Shown: positions 32,150-45,324 of the stretch, one piece after another | Layout of the letters: each line of letters opens with the position of its first letter | Numbering within the stretch: position 1 is the stretch's first letter | Assembly (NCBI GenBank): GCA_963169105.1 | Contig: OY720641.1 | Span: forward strand, 77,389,496 to 77,453,495 | DNA length: 64,000 nucleotides | Source of the DNA: Ceriagrion tenellum | Lineage: Eukaryota > Arthropoda > Insecta > Odonata > Coenagrionidae | Direction: 5' to 3' | Translations under genes and position numbers: made by a program | The notes under the pieces: generated by a model | Databases searched by the model: none | Told to the model about the DNA's origin: nothing | What the model saw: the letters and a program-made list of their open reading frames with translations, nothing else

Positions 32150-35100
32150 TTGTGTATTTATTTTTCAACTCTCTGTATCGGAAAGAGTGTCATTTGAATA
32201 ATGAAGAAATTGCACTATTGTTGAAATTCTTCCCCTGATAATGTAGCTTAGTGTTTTTTTTACTAAGTCCGCCGAACATAGTTTCTAAACTCTGTTAAAA
32301 TTGATTGTTTTCAAATTCCGTGCTCATTACAACATCTTAACCTGGTTTTCCACTGCGTAAGAATATGGAATTCCAATCTTGTTTTCTGAGCGGTTATTTT
32401 TGTTGAACTGGCTTGAAAATTATCTCCCGCCTGTTTGAGTCATATATCTCCTGTTCATGATACATGACAGAATAGTCACTCTTTTCTCTTATCTGGCACG
32501 GGTTATTTTTCGGTGAAAATAAATATTTAATTTTGCTCCAGGTGAAATATTGACGTACACAAATGGCCTATGAGATTGCTTACGCATGCACGCGTTGGCT
32601 ACGAGAGGGGAAAGTTGCCTCCGGCCATGTTTGATACCTGGCACCGATCCCCGAGTAACGGAACCGGTTGATCGTCTCCTGTAATCACTCGACTTTTCCC
32701 GTACAGTAATTCGGTCCGGAGTGGGCGATATCCTCCTATCGCGCCTAAGTAGTTCATGTAATTCGGAGCGCTCGAAAGCGCCCGCGCCAGTGGACTAACG
32801 TGGATCAGTGTTACCCTCCTGACTTATCTTCCAAGAATGATTCCCAAGAATTCTTCGCATTTTTACGAGGCGCGAAAGGTCAAATCCGGTGTCACTCTTC
32901 GTACGAGGGTGATCCCGAGTGAAATTTTGCTTCCCCCCCCCCTCCATACCCCCACAAGCAGTAAACATTCCGCTTATCGCGCACAATAGTGTTCCCGACG
33001 ACCCTCGAATCAATTAAATACTCGCATTACACAATTCAGTCAGTCGTTGACTTGGGAGTGCTCTCAATAAATGCGTTGTCGATCAAAGAATGCGTGTATC
33101 TGATCGTGACTCCGTTTATGGAGTGAAGACAGAAGATATCCTTTTATCTCTTGGAATTGATTTCTTGAGGTTCTGGACACTTCTTCATTTCAAAGCGGCA
33201 CATCCTCCTTTTCCATCTGCTCATGGAATGTGCTAAGGCTGTAATGAAAGTACGATCGTGTGTCCTGTGGGTCTATCGAACATTTATCCTATTCAAATGG
33301 CGATAGGCTTGCGAGATTTTTTATCTAACTTCCTCAAATAAATGGGTAATTTGAGACGAGGGGTTGCTGAAGACCGTTATTTAAGGTGGAATGCTGGGAA
33401 AGAGGGGCAGGTGAAGCAAAGGACAGCCGCATTTGACGGGATATAGATATTTGGAATTACCTATACTTGATAGGAACGGAAATATTATGTAGGATATGCT
33501 TTAAGACATATTATCCCACCCTTGTGTTAGGGAGCCTGTTATCCGTAATAATATCTTTCAATTCATTCCATTAGTATTCGTGAATTAAAGAGGAAGGTCT
33601 TATTTGAGTATACTGTATCCCGGCATACCTGCCAGTATGCAGAGCCTCACCCGTTGGAGAACCCGAGAAAATTCCCCTGCATCTGATTCAAGCGTTGCAA
33701 AAATTTTAGAGAGCATACCGTCCAATTGGTCTCTTGCTTTCTATCACACAATAGTATAATCATCCTTCCTTCTTTGATTCGATGTGATTAATTTATTAAT
33801 GATTCTGTTCCGTTAACTCTAATTGATCTTTTGGACTATTAGTGATATCGACAATTGCAAAAATGAACAAGTTTCATGAACAATTACTAAGAAAACGGCA
33901 TGAGTCTCATGGCGCAGGTTTTTTTTTTACTTTTGTCTCTCCTTGAACGGAAAACTAATCAGCCTCGTGGTGTTATCAATCCCGAGCAATTTCTCATCTC
34001 ACATCCATCACCGCATCGATACTTGAGAAAATTCTGATGCGCCCGATAGGTCGTCTGCAAAATCGAGATAAGTAAAATGTTCTGAGATTCCTTATCGAAG
34101 GAATATTTTTAAATGGTCCTTAAAGTTTCTTTTATTTCGATGATAATCGAAAACGCGAAGATAACATTGATGAAATCCTTGATTTTTGTGTTTCGTTTAT
34201 CCATGCGTAGTTGTCCCCGTTTCGTTTTCTCGAAGAAAATGCTCCGTAAAGGTCAAACGTCTGCTGTTGAATTTGTCCCTGCACACTACTCTCCTAGGAG
34301 GAGCCGTGAATAACGTAAGTTGATGCCCCCCCCCCTCCACCATGATACTCCTCTCCCCCGGTCCCTGTTTCATCAGATTCTGTGAAGGTTAAAGGTAGTT
34401 ACGAGCACTTTTAAGCTCCTTTTCATTTCAGCGCGTCAAACTTTATCCTTTTTCTTCATTTATTTTGTTATTCGTATCTTTCGCACCCGATAGTCGTACA
34501 CCATTGGTCGGAAAGTGATTGCGATGTACCTTAAAGTAAATGCAACTCGTTTAAAGGAGCTCTTTACTTTCGCTGAACCGTGTGTTTCATCCATCTTCTT
34601 TTCCACTTCAACGTGTTATTCACGAGCGCTTGGTAACACGCGCACATCTTTTATCGAAATGGGTTTTCAAGTCAAGCACTCCGTTTATGGGATTTCACAG
34701 TTATTCCTTTCGACGGCCTTTCGACGTGAGACTGGGTGTTCACGGCGCTCATTTTACTTTAATTTTCCCCCTTCTCCCATATCACTCACTTGCAAAAAGC
34801 CAATGTCCCACGGTTCCTTTAAAGGGGGAAATAAGTGTGACCAAACTATGATTGTCGTGGAAAATACCGATTTTGAGAAAAATGAAATTTGCTTAAGCGT
34901 GTCTCCGCTGTTTTACATGCTTTTCTTTAACTCGCTTTTCCATGGATCCATGGGTCCATGCTTACCACTTCATTTTGCCCTCCATACTTACCACTTCATT
35001 CGCTCCAATTTATGAATCGAGTTGGAATAATGGTAAAGCATCCGACTCTCGTGCCGGGGGTCTATCAGAGTTGTCACAGAGACCACGTCCTGGCGATTTT

Positions 35101-35156
35101 TTTTGGTAAACAGTCCTACTTTTTTTAGTCCTTGTTAATAAAATGTTTTTAAAACA
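32150..35156. other. Intergenic, no supported gene
   Basis: CpG-richer stretches near 32600-33010 lie beside ordinary AT-rich DNA. C10 runs occur at 32933 and 34326. The sequence 35018-35095 is weakly tRNA-like. The longest frame (34515-35015, plus) has no recognisable motif. Confidence 0.45.
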
Positions 35157-35770
35157 ACTTGTTTAAAAAAAATATTTTATTAACAATGACTTACAATAAT
35201 GAAAAAATAAATTTTAAGCGTGCTTTTCTAAAAAATATCGCATAATCAAAAAAAAATATCTTACCGTTGTACTAAAAAAGAAAAAATAGTATTTTCTCAA
35301 GTGAATGAAAATTGAGCCTAGTACTGTAAATAATTAAATTAAATTCACGGAAATTAGCCACACAATGATTAGACCGCAACGAAAAGCATGGGGCACGACC
35401 CCATTTTTATTTTGCACCTAAACTTAAGTTCATTTAAAGATTTTCTAGAAATTATATATCGAAGCTCTCTTTCCATTGAATGCCAAAATCTTCATATTTA
35501 ATGAATTTATGTTGATATCGAATATGAAAGAGCTCCCCACGTTTTTAGTTGTGTCCTTAGTATCGTGTGGCTAATTTCCTTGAATTTAATTTAATTATTT
35601 ATAGTAGATACTAGGCTTAATTTTCATTTGCTTGAGAAAACATTATTTTTTCTTTTTCAGTACGATGTTAAGGTATTTCCATTTTTAGATTTTTAAATAA
35701 TTTTTTAGAAAAACATGAGTAAAAATTCTTTTTTCATTTTTTTATTATAAAATATAATTTTAACAAACTT
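35157..35770. repeat. Large foldback element (~200-bp arms)
   Basis: The left arm 35157-35363 and right arm 35575-35770 are reverse complements with moderate mismatch. Clear blocks include GAAAAAATAGTATTTTCTCA against its counterpart near 35630-35650, and GGAAATTAGCCACAC (to 35363) against GTGTGGCTAATTTCC (from 35575). The spacer is about 210 bases. A smaller palindrome (TTGTTAATAAAAT) sits at the outer left edge. It is non-coding, and no second copy is seen in the window. Confidence 0.8.
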
Positions 35771-35774
35771 AGTA

Positions 35775-38045
35775 GTGTTGATGGTATTTCTTGGCGTTCG
35801 AGCTATTCACAGAATGACATCATTTGAAGGGTTAGCTTGCCTTAGTGTGGAAAAAAATTGTGCAATAAATACGGTAAGGTAAAATGACTTTATTGGATGC
35901 TCATAATAGTTATAATAGCCTCAATTTATCATAAACAGTAGCACATGTGTCCATATATGTCGTCAAAATATATTACACGCAAACATTTCGCACACAATGA
36001 ATTGTATTCAACACTAACTTAAGCGCTTCCTTGAAAATTCAAGTTTAAAATATTCCTTGCGGTGAGCCCAAGGGGTTTGAAATTAGCCAGTCTTCAATAG
36101 TATACCAGAGCCTGCTGCAGCTGGATGCGAAAATTTGTTCAAGAATTTTATTGAAATGTTGTCCGACTGATTGAGGGGTTTTGTAAGTTTACTCTGAGCG
36201 TTTTCTAGATTTGTTTTTTGCCCTGGCATTATGGCCATGTTCCTGGGTTATTAGTGTAAACGTGTTCAAACTATCTCTAAAATGTGGAGGCGATCGACAA
36301 CTGAGGGCATCTTCGCCGGTGTGGATAGGTGGGTAAATTTTCGGGGAACATAATTAGGAGAATGAGGAAGAGTGGAGAGATACATGGTGTCAGCTTCTGC
36401 CCACTCTCCGCAAAAGGCGCCCTAGGGTCAACAGTATTTGTTCTGTCCTGCGGACAGAGTACTGCTATTAGGAACTCTCCTTGGTACTTAAGTAGGGACC
36501 GGATCCTTCTGAAAAGTCTGTACATCTCGGGCTCTTGTAATTGTAAGCGCAGCCTGCTTTGTATACTATACTAGACCGAAAGTATGCTATACAAAGCTAC
36601 CTGTACTAAGACCTTTCGAAACGCTGATTTGTTGATTGATGCAGCGGAGAACGTGGACTCTTTCCACCTGACAACAAGACTCTTATGTGTGGTATTTTCG
36701 ATCGAATTAGTAATCTGTGCAGCCAGAGGTTGAAGATAAGAAGTTTGAAGAAAAAATTCGGTGTTCGAGTTCGATGAATAAAGTCGGAGAAGGTTCTTAT
36801 TTTCCAAGGTGAAAACGATATCAACAATATCAGATAATCGTTCTCAACGATAGCATCAAGTGGTTCATGCTTTCGCTCAACTTTCCTGATCCAAAGAAAA
36901 TACAATATTCTCATTTATACTTCTTCAAGGCCGCTTTGCTCGGTACATTTTATTGAGCAAACGAATGTATGAATTCTTTCATCAGGATATTTGTACCGTA
37001 TAATGCGGCAAATTATATCATTTAATGACTGAGTGGGAAATAAGACCTGCTCTAATTCCATTCATTTTCTTGTACAATTTACGATACATTTGTGTGTGCA
37101 ATAAAAAGTACCGTGTAAGCGGCCTTTAGACCTCCCTGTCTCGGATGTTCAGGTATTTTGTAAGCGGTGAATTACTTCTTTTTATTTCTGGGTGTCTGTG
37201 ACAATACTTTGGTTTCCGGCCCGGCTTTTTCGGATCCTCGGTGGCGGATAGCGTACTTATTCACTTGATCCAGCCTTCAACGTTCATTTGCATGAAAAGC
37301 ATCGCGGTCGCTCGCGTCAATTCTATAGAGACCTCTTGACAAAAGTAGAATGAGATGAAGCGCAGTCACTTCTCATTTCTCATTGTTTGTCTGTTTCATT
37401 TGTTCAACCTACATCAAAGTGGAAACATAAATGAGGGCACAGAAAAATACTATACACGTCAGAAATGGTGTTGTGCAATGGTATTTAAAATGCAAGGACA
37501 TGACAGTATTCTATCCCGCTTGTCGAGCGTCTCTGAACGAAGCCTATATACGGGTGAGGTTGGACCTTGTAACGTTACCAAAACGCTGATATGTGTGTAT
37601 GTAGTGGCAAATCCAGAAAAATATTTCATTATTTGCTTGCACCTTCGATATTTCCTCTTCTGTAATCATTTTTGATGGCTAACTCGGTCAAATTTTTTTT
37701 ACTGTTATTGACAAAATGTAAGGCTTAGCTAATGGTGTATAAAACTTTTTGAAATTTCCGATAAACTTTAAGATAAATCTTTAAAGTATTAAAAAGTCAA
37801 TAATATCTCCTTGTAGAAAAATTTGCTCAGTAAATGGAGTCCGCTGTCGTGGAAAACGGTTAACGTTGAACACTGCTTTGCCGTCCGTGATGGAAATGAC
37901 AGAAACAGACGAAGTAAGAATAAAAAATGTCACGAATCCTTATGTTTGTCATTAGAGGCAATTTTATCGGCAGTTGGGGGTTTCATCTCGGGATAGTTGT
38001 TGGCTAAGACTTAAAACTCATGTTTTTTATGTTATATATTCGTAG
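35775..38045. other. Intergenic, no supported gene
   Basis: AT-rich. Overlapping frames at 36277-36914 and 37355-37675 lack recognisable motifs. No repeat family from elsewhere in the window was found. Confidence 0.45.
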
Positions 38046-38470
38046 TTGCTCCAGTAATGGACATATATGAAAGAAGTGTGCTTCGTTGGTTCGGCCATGT
38101 TGAGAGAATGGATGAGAATCGAACAACGAAACAGATATTTAAGACTGAAATGAATGGTGCGAGAGGTAGAGGTAGGCCGAGAAAGTTGTGGTTGAATGTG
38201 GTTGAGGAAATTCTTAGGAGGAGGAATATTAGAAGTCTTAAAAACAGGACGGCGTGTATGAAGCAGTGTATGGGGGTAAATGAGGCAAAAGAGGTTTGCA
38301 AGGACAGGTCAGTATGGAGGAAATTATTGAAGCAGAGTTAGCTGTACAAATATGTATTTATGAGTGAAACTTTGTGATTGTGCCTTCCACGGAAGGGAAC
38401 GGCGTGATTGGTATGTATTTATTCCTAACATTGGTATGTATGTATTTATTCCTAACATTATGTTCAAAAT
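38046..38470 (+). mobile_element. RTE-like LINE family R, 3'-end copy
   Basis: The plus frame 38057-38341 encodes SVLRWFGHVERMDENRTTKQ, GRGRPRKLWLNVVEE and CMKQCMGVNEAKEVCKDRS. It is nearly the same as the C terminus of the longer element at 59.1-60.5 kb and the minus copy at 48.24-48.68 kb. A shared 3' untranslated end (GGAAGGGAACGGCGTGATTGG) and a TATG-rich tail follow. Only the last ~95 codons remain. The reading frame is still open, so this is probably a fairly recent 5'-truncated copy. It has no catalytic domain. Confidence 0.82.
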
Positions 38471-39260
38471 CGCTGTAGGGATAATGGTAAATAGTTATTC
38501 CTACGATCGGTGCTTGGCTGCCTCCTTCATGTTTCTATATGGTTTGAATCGTCTGGAAAAAACGTGAAAATACTGCGATGAAATGACTCAACTATCAGAT
38601 AAGTTGAGTGAAGGAAATAACAAGTATTTTCAGTGTTTATTCAGCTATTTATGAAAAATTTTCTTCTGTAGTTTCTACTGTTCGGTGATTACACTACTTA
38701 TACGAGCTCATTACATGTGTCGTGATCTGTGACATAAGTGTCGCAGTGTAATGCTGTGATTCGTGGTAATATTATAATTAATAATAAAGGTGTTGATCAC
38801 CGTTATCCTCCATGCTTTGTAATAATTTTCCGCTAAATCATCTAGTGTTGCTTGTTCTTCCTGATAAATTTAGGTCGTTTTTTATGATAATTCCCCCAAT
38901 TTATTCCCTAATTAAGGATTTTTAAATGGGCTTTCCTCGAAATATGATTCATAAGTTTTTTCTTTTCGATGCTCAATTATTTCCACAAACTTTCCCTTAC
39001 TAATAGCCCGAATAGCTAAGTCTTACTGTCATTTGCCGAAGGTTTTATTCAGCATTTCTATTTTATGGTCATCTTCAGACCTATCGAATGGCTAACGAAA
39101 TGATTCATAATTCTTGACATATCTGGTTCCACTTACAAAACGTACTATAGGTAAGGGGTTGATCGTTTCAAAAGAGAGAAATTATTTGTGGGCTTGTCTG
39201 AGAAAGAGCTCTGACTCATGTCACTACCCTAGGTGACTAATTGCTTCTGCTGAGAAAATC

Positions 39261-39445
39261 TTATTTTACGATTGTTATCCCTGCGGCGCTAATACTGCGG
39301 GTTTTTATGTATTTTACTCTTCGTGGGACCATTCACATTGTAGTACTTTATAATTAAATTGCAAGTTAGCTCGTAGTGTGATTAATTATGTCAGATATTT
39401 AACGGAATTTAAACAATATGGCATCTGCAGCTATTGTATCTTGCA
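39261..39445. repeat. Direct repeat E, copy 1
   Basis: Aligns with 40629-40818. Shared blocks include CGATTGTTATC, CTAATACTGCGG, GTAGTACTT and GTGTGATTAAT...GGCATCTG. The copies are about 1.37 kb apart in the same orientation. Confidence 0.7.
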
Positions 39446-40628
39446 TAGAAAACTCATAAACCTCATACAAATGTGCTTGCCTGAAGCAGCTTCCATACCT
39501 CTTGCTGATGAAACATCGGATTTGATAGCACTGTACAAACCTAGTCCGCTTTTTTTGTATCTTTTTACTTCAATATTTACCGCCACGTATTTCCAATAGG
39601 ACATCAAACTTTGAGCTCAAAACGTTCGAGATAAAAATTGTGTCTCTCTTCCGCATCTGTTGTCATAGCCTTTCTGAGGATCTTGTCAAAACCTTCCGTG
39701 TTTTTCTCCGAGGAAAAAGGTCATATCTATCTTTGAAGTCCATTCCTACTCTCGTCCCTTGTTCTCAGTCATTGCTAGTAGAATTATATTGGGAGGATGT
39801 CGCAGCAAACTGCAAGTTCATTGCTTCCAACGGTTCTTGAGTTCCTTGTCCGGTAACCTGTCATGCTGCGAGTAGTCATTAATTCTAAGGTTAAATGGGT
39901 CGTTGTAAGCACCGAGGCCTCTGTGCTGATAAATCATGTGTACTTGTTTTGCTCACCGAGTGTGTACTGGAGCCATTCACCTTTCCTTTCCTCTTCAAGA
40001 TAATCCAACGGCTAGGATATACATATTCTGTGAATAATTTTTGCATTTAATGACTCACAGCCGAGGATTTCTGCAATATCAGCTAAACATATTCAAATAT
40101 TTATCCATAATTATCTGACTACAGTTTGAAATTGATTTACCTAGTAATATGTCGGAGGAAGTCGAAGGAGGTATTAAAAGGGATTTATGAAGCCGTAATT
40201 AACGAGGTTTTCTCGTGTGTGAGTGACTCTTGACAAATGTGCGCATTGCGAAATTCAGATTTTTCAGTTTCGGCCCGGTTTTTTACCTAGCGATTTACAA
40301 GAAAAATAGAGTGCGGAAAATGGTGCAGTTAATGAATAGTTTCTAACTCAGCCTGTGTTTACGAAATGAGGCGGTTAGAAGCTTAAAATGAAACAATTGG
40401 AATAGCTTTGCGGGCTTATATTTTCTACTACTTAAACTTAGGACGTTTTTTCCGTATCTCTTGTTCAATAATAACGTCATTATATTTGATTTTTCTTTAT
40501 TTAAAGTGACTTTAAACTAATATCTATATGGTGCTTGCTTTTACGTTGTAGTTGGTGCAGAATTTCGAGGAAGCGGGTACATGGAATGGAGCAATGTAAT
40601 ATCAACATAAAATTGAAGCTTGCGTAAA

Positions 40629-40818
40629 TTTTTTATCCCACGATTGTTATCTCTGTAGGTCTAATACTGCGGATTTTTGTGTATTCAACTCACTGTGGGA
40701 GCATTCATCTTGTAGTACTTGATAAATAATGTGCAAGTCAGCTCCTAGTGTGATTAATATTGCCTGGTATTTTATGGAATTTAAGCAATAGGGCATCTGT
40801 AGCTGTTGTATTCTAGCA
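40629..40818. repeat. Direct repeat E, copy 2
   Basis: Second member of the pair, about four-fifths identical by eye. It is non-coding and could be LTR-like, a duplicated MITE, or a tandem segmental duplication. The 1.2 kb between the copies shows no coding content. Confidence 0.7.
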
Positions 40819-40989
40819 GGCTCTTTTCGTACGCACAGGCTGGGCTAACACTTATTCTCTACTTTCCGCGATCAGTTTTTTTGTAAATCGCTAGGTAGGC
40901 ATTTATGTGCATATATACTCGATATTTGGGATTCTGTATTTTCCATCAATAAGGCAGAAATAAAAACTTTTTGCTGTTATCGTAAGAAA

Positions 40990-41080
40990 TAAATTTTACT
41001 GCGACCTAGTTTTCGATGTTGCTACTTAACCTGATGATGATGTAAAAACATCGAAACCTAGGTCGCAGTAAAATTTATAT
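40990..41080. repeat. Foldback of ~30-bp arms containing a hammerhead core
   Basis: AAATTTTACTGCGACCTAG at 40991 mirrors CTAGGTCGCAGTAAAATTT at 41059. The arms extend into TTTCGATGTT against AACATCGAAA. The right half carries a complete hammerhead core, and the left arm carries the complementary GAAA...GTC half on the other strand. Confidence 0.8.
41023..41070 (+). ncRNA. Hammerhead ribozyme motif
   Basis: CTGATGA at 41031-41037, T, a clean helix II GATG/CATC with an A-rich loop, GAA (41053-41055), helix III ACC/GGT with a two-base loop, and C at 41064 as the cleavage base. Stem I is weaker: C41030-G41065, then an internal loop, then TACT (41023-41026) with AGTA (41067-41070). All invariant core bases are present, and helices II and III are perfect. 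This is one of the best-preserved cores in the window. Confidence 0.6.
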
Positions 41081-41954
41081 CTGTAGTTAATAAAAAAAAA
41101 GTTTTTTCATCATGCATAAATTCCACTCAATATCGCAAGACTCTTCGGACTTTATATATCTATCAATATCTCTGCATGGCGTTGTTTCTATATGCATTAT
41201 TTATCAACCGAATATTCGATTCAGAATTCGTCAAATTTTATTAGGGCAATGATTTCTCCGTGAGTATTTTAAGGCTCAATTCATGCAGGTTGGGTGGAAG
41301 ATGTTTTCCTGATTCCATAGAGAAGTCGATCCCATGTGTGCTGATGCGTATTCATGCCAATATTGTGTTGAAAGGCGAAGACTAATAAAACAGGGTAACT
41401 AAACCAGTTTCTTCTTAATGTTCGAGATATCGATTGTCCTATTATGGGCCAGCGACCTGCTGGAAAGACTCAGGGCACCGACCTCATTTAATTACGACTG
41501 TCATGTGAAAGTTTCCTTTTGATTTTTTTTGACGATGCCGCGAGCTGCTAATGGTGGTGAGGACCGACAATTGACTAATGCACGTGAACCCGAGTGTGCG
41601 CACATTAAACGCGGTGACTGGAGGTGTGAGGCAGGTCGTTTGCACATGATGCTTGTATTTTATGTGGGAAGAGAGAACTCGCTTGATGTATGCTTGGTGG
41701 TCTTTCGCTCGATCTTAAGGGAATTGGCACTGCATGAGTCAAGACGAGAAGGTGAAATCCCACCTTTTTATGTTTACCTTTTATAAAAAAATATTGCTTT
41801 CACCCACCACATGACGAAGGTGTATGTGCGTTTAAATAAGAAAGCGGTTGTGCCTGCGCCAATTTCAACCTTACGGAAGTAATGAATGACAAAAATGGCA
41901 ATTTTCCACTTAAATAAAATTTAATTTGACCATGATTTCGATGTACTACATTGC

Positions 41955-42245
41955 TTGATTAAGAAATTCGGAACTGAGGTGCTTCAGAGCGACACAGAGA
42001 ATATTTTTATGACGCCTTAAAACATCTCCAGGTCTGACATGAGCGATAAAAGAATAGCGATACATTGCCGAACAGATAGGTACAAAAAATCGTTCTTTCC
42101 GCACACAATAAGCGCCACGATGAAAACTGAGCTCCACTAAATACACTCCCATAATACACGTCACTATTTCACCTCCCAGAACCTTATCCCCTATGTCTTT
42201 ACACGGCTGGTGTCCTAACACCCCCTGCCACTTGCCCATGCGGCG
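41955..42245 (+). mobile_element. LINE family D, 3'-end copy 2
   Basis: Aligns with 4925-5225 and 63530-63835 (for example CAGAGCGACACAG, GGTCTGACA and CTCCCATAATACACGTCAC). It is truncated at both sides: the final GTAGATGTAG tail is missing after CATGCGGCGG. The minus-strand open frame over it is antisense. Confidence 0.6.
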
Positions 42246-42475
42246 GAAGGTTAACGAGGAGAGGCACGGAAGTATATTCCGGGCTATGATTACAGTAATT
42301 AGAATAGCTGCAAAACTAAGACAGAATGTCTACATTATGTACTTTTTTATTTCCGAGAAGGTACGTGTACGCTTAATTTTTTTAATGGCGAGGATTTTCA
42401 TACTAATCCAAATTTCATTGCTGCTGGGATACTTAATGTTGCTTTGGGAATGTGTGTGTGCAGTAGCATGTCAAG

Positions 42476-42868
42476 GGAAGGGTATTTTGAGTGAAATATT
42501 ATTTCACCTAGAAATCTGTGAGTTCGGTCTCATTTTAAAGAAAAAGATCTCAGTGTTCCAAAAATACCAAAATATCAGCCCGCATTCCAGAGGATTTATT
42601 TAAAAATTGAGGAATTTCTAAATCCTCGATCTCGTCAAAAATTATCAGTGTGTAGTGTGAATGTTTTCTCATCTATCTGTTAAAATTAATCAAATATTCT
42701 CTTCAGTAATTTATTCAGTGTCGTAAAAAAACCTTCCACTGTGAAGGACTTTTAAACGCACCGCGTGGAGAATGAGTCAAGTTAAAGACTTTTATGGATA
42801 TTTTTATTTAAATCGGTTCTTAGAGATTCAGTTGTATAAAAGTATATTATTGCACCATTAATAATGCA
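42476..42868 (-). mobile_element. MITE family A, copy A2 (fragment)
   Basis: Begins with a degraded terminus (GGGTATTTTGAGTGAAAT), runs in reverse orientation through GATCTCGTCAAAAATTATC and GAATGAGTCAAGTTAAAGAC, and stops at TATTGCACCATTAATAATGC. The last ~120 bases of the other terminus are absent. It is non-coding. Confidence 0.65.
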
Positions 42869-42885
42869 ATACTAGCTGACCCGTG

Positions 42886-43019
42886 CGAATATTTCACACA
42901 GTATGCGGCTTCTTCCTGTTTCTTCCTTCTTTCTTCCTGTTCTTCTACCTGTCGAATATTTCGCACAGTATGCAGCTTCTTCCTGTTTTTTCCTCTTTCT
43001 TCCTGTTCTTCTACCTGTT
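42886..43019. repeat. 67-bp tandem duplication
   Basis: CGAATATTTCACACAGTATG begins one unit at 42886 and CGAATATTTCGCACAGTATG the next at 42953. Both run through TCTTCCTGTTCTTCTACCTG. The right unit is T-richer but otherwise nearly the same. Confidence 0.85.
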
Positions 43020-45316
43020 TCTTCCCATGGAAATTTATATGTTATTAATGTTTTTGTTAAATATTCATAACGTAAACGGTCACACTGATTGCATGTAGAA
43101 TGTAAACAATTTAACTAAACGATGTGTTAATAGATGGCGCCTCCTACAGTCTTTTAAGCACGTAACCTTAGCCAACGTATTAGTTGATTATATTGTCAAC
43201 AGATGGCTCTGTTAATTTTTGATAATTTTTTAACAAAACTTTCATTTTAAATTTTTTAACAAAAAATTTAATTTTAAACCATTTGTCTATTTTTCGTCAA
43301 TAGGTTGGAACATAAGCTTTAAAAAGATGTTTGAATAATTAATTTTGATGAAGAATTATGGGAGTTATGGTGTAGTGACGAAAAAACACCTTTGAGAAAT
43401 AATATATATGATTTAATTCATGCTTCCCACTGGTGCTGAAATTAAAACGTATTATTCTAATTTGATCGCCATGATGACTAAGGAATTATCTAGCTTAAAC
43501 CATCTGAAGCCCCTTCATGGAGACTCGGGAGACGAAAATTTCACCTTTAATGTAGTAGAGAACCTATACTACTGGGTACTCTAGTCAGTAATAAACGTTA
43601 CGTCGGGCTCGGTATTGCAGACTTATGACGAGAGCCACCGGCTGGTGTAGCTAGGTTGGTAGCTTGATATTAAAGGTACCCAAAGGCAGTGATTTCGAAT
43701 CCCGCCTCAGAAATGAGTCTTATGCTTCTTCGGAGCGAGGGTTCACGTAGACGGCGCTATATAACCCCAGCAATGGAAGAATCTAAAACTCTCCTTAAAC
43801 CGCTAAAAAAATTGCATCTCTTTCTCTTGTGACGCCCTGTGGACAGTGAAATATCAGATTTTATCTTCGAAGAAATTGTCTTGTGTGGAAAAAAATATTA
43901 TGCTGTCGTCAGTAGGTAGAGGATTTTATTAATCGAGCGCTAATAAAATGAAAAAAATAAGCTTCATTACGCGATCCGACATATTTCATTTTGCCGAGAT
44001 CCTAAAATATTGCTATCGATCTCTCCTAGCTTCGAACTATTTTCCCCGGACCAATATTGTGTCACGCGCATCCCGCACTGGATCAGTAAGCCTCAGGCCA
44101 GCAATTAGTTTTTTGAGAGGGGCATCTGTTACTTGGTCGTTCCTTTTTTTGTGGATGGCCCCGCCCATCGGACGTTATTTCATTGGGATTGTGGTTAATT
44201 TTTGGTAGTTCCGACAAAATTAAGATTTCCTCATTCCTGAGAATGCGCAGCCAATGTGTCAAATCCACAGATTTTTTAGGTGATTATTAGTTTCTTTTTA
44301 GAATTGGATGGTAATTGTGGGTGAGGAGGAAAATGATGCTGAATAGCGTGGGAGACGAATGAAAACGGGTGGGAGATTGAAGCGGAGAAAAGGAAGTTAT
44401 CGGTGGAGCTGCGGAGGCGGCAGGTGTAGGTGGATGACAGATGAAGAGGGAAATGCTGGAGACAGTGATGAGAATGTTAGGTTGGAGCGAAAGGAGGCGG
44501 GAATAACTGAAATTTTGGACGACATAAGGTGAGGAAGTAGGTACAAAGAGGAAAATGACGTTTATTTGTAAAAAAATATATATTTGTTCATTAATAATGT
44601 TTATAAATTATCATTCATTGAAACACTAGTTATGAATTGATCATAAACCTACTATTGCATGGGAACATCAGTTAATTAATTGTACTGATGTGTTGGTCGA
44701 GTGAAGGAAATCGAAACAAAATCCTTAAATTTAATTCTTTGCGTGATAAGTTTTTAGTTTTGAGTAGTTAACCTGGAGAATTTGTGAAACATTTTCTACC
44801 TCTGCAGCTTCGCGAATATCGTAGAGATTTAAAGATTTAATCGCTACGTTTCTTTGATTCGCGTTTTACGTCTCATTAGCAAAACGCATGGATGGCGAAG
44901 CGGATGCTGAAAATCCAATGGCGGACGAAGTTAGAAACGATCTTAGGATTGAACGACCAATGATGATGAGAAAAATATTTGATCTCTTTACATTTTTCGT
45001 GTGAAGTATATAGATGTTAAATTCGAAGGATTTATTGTCGCTCTTCAATGTCAACACACACACTGTGAATGCAGAACCATTGACACTTTTTGTTCGTCTC
45101 ATCGGGAGGACAGGTAAACAAGGATTGGTGTGGGAGTGAACGATTGCTCTAAGGGCGTGGTCGGCATTTGAACCCGGAATCCTGAAGCTTGGTGCTAAGA
45201 ATAGGCAATATGTACCTTATGAAGACTTTCCTTTTAGAATAAGGGGAAGTATGTTTAATTTTATTACTTGAAGGTATTCTATTGGGTGGACCACTTCGAC
45301 TTCGGGGGTTTGGGTA
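43020..45316. other. Intergenic with possible SINE-like pieces
   Basis: No gene is supported. On the plus strand 43650-43715 has TAGCTAGGTTGGTAGC (A-box-like) and TTTCGAATCCCGCC (B-box-like). On the minus strand 45145-45225 has CCGGGTTCAAATG. The purine-rich stretch 44300-44530 gives no recognisable protein. Confidence 0.4.
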
Positions 45317-45324
45317 GTGTTGCT

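Noticed and set aside
35018..35095. tRNA gene or SINE
   Set aside because: There is some A-box and anticodon-arm resemblance but no B box and no second copy.
42886..43019. CRISPR-like array
   Set aside because: Only two adjacent units without spacers. It is a simple tandem duplication in eukaryotic repeat DNA.
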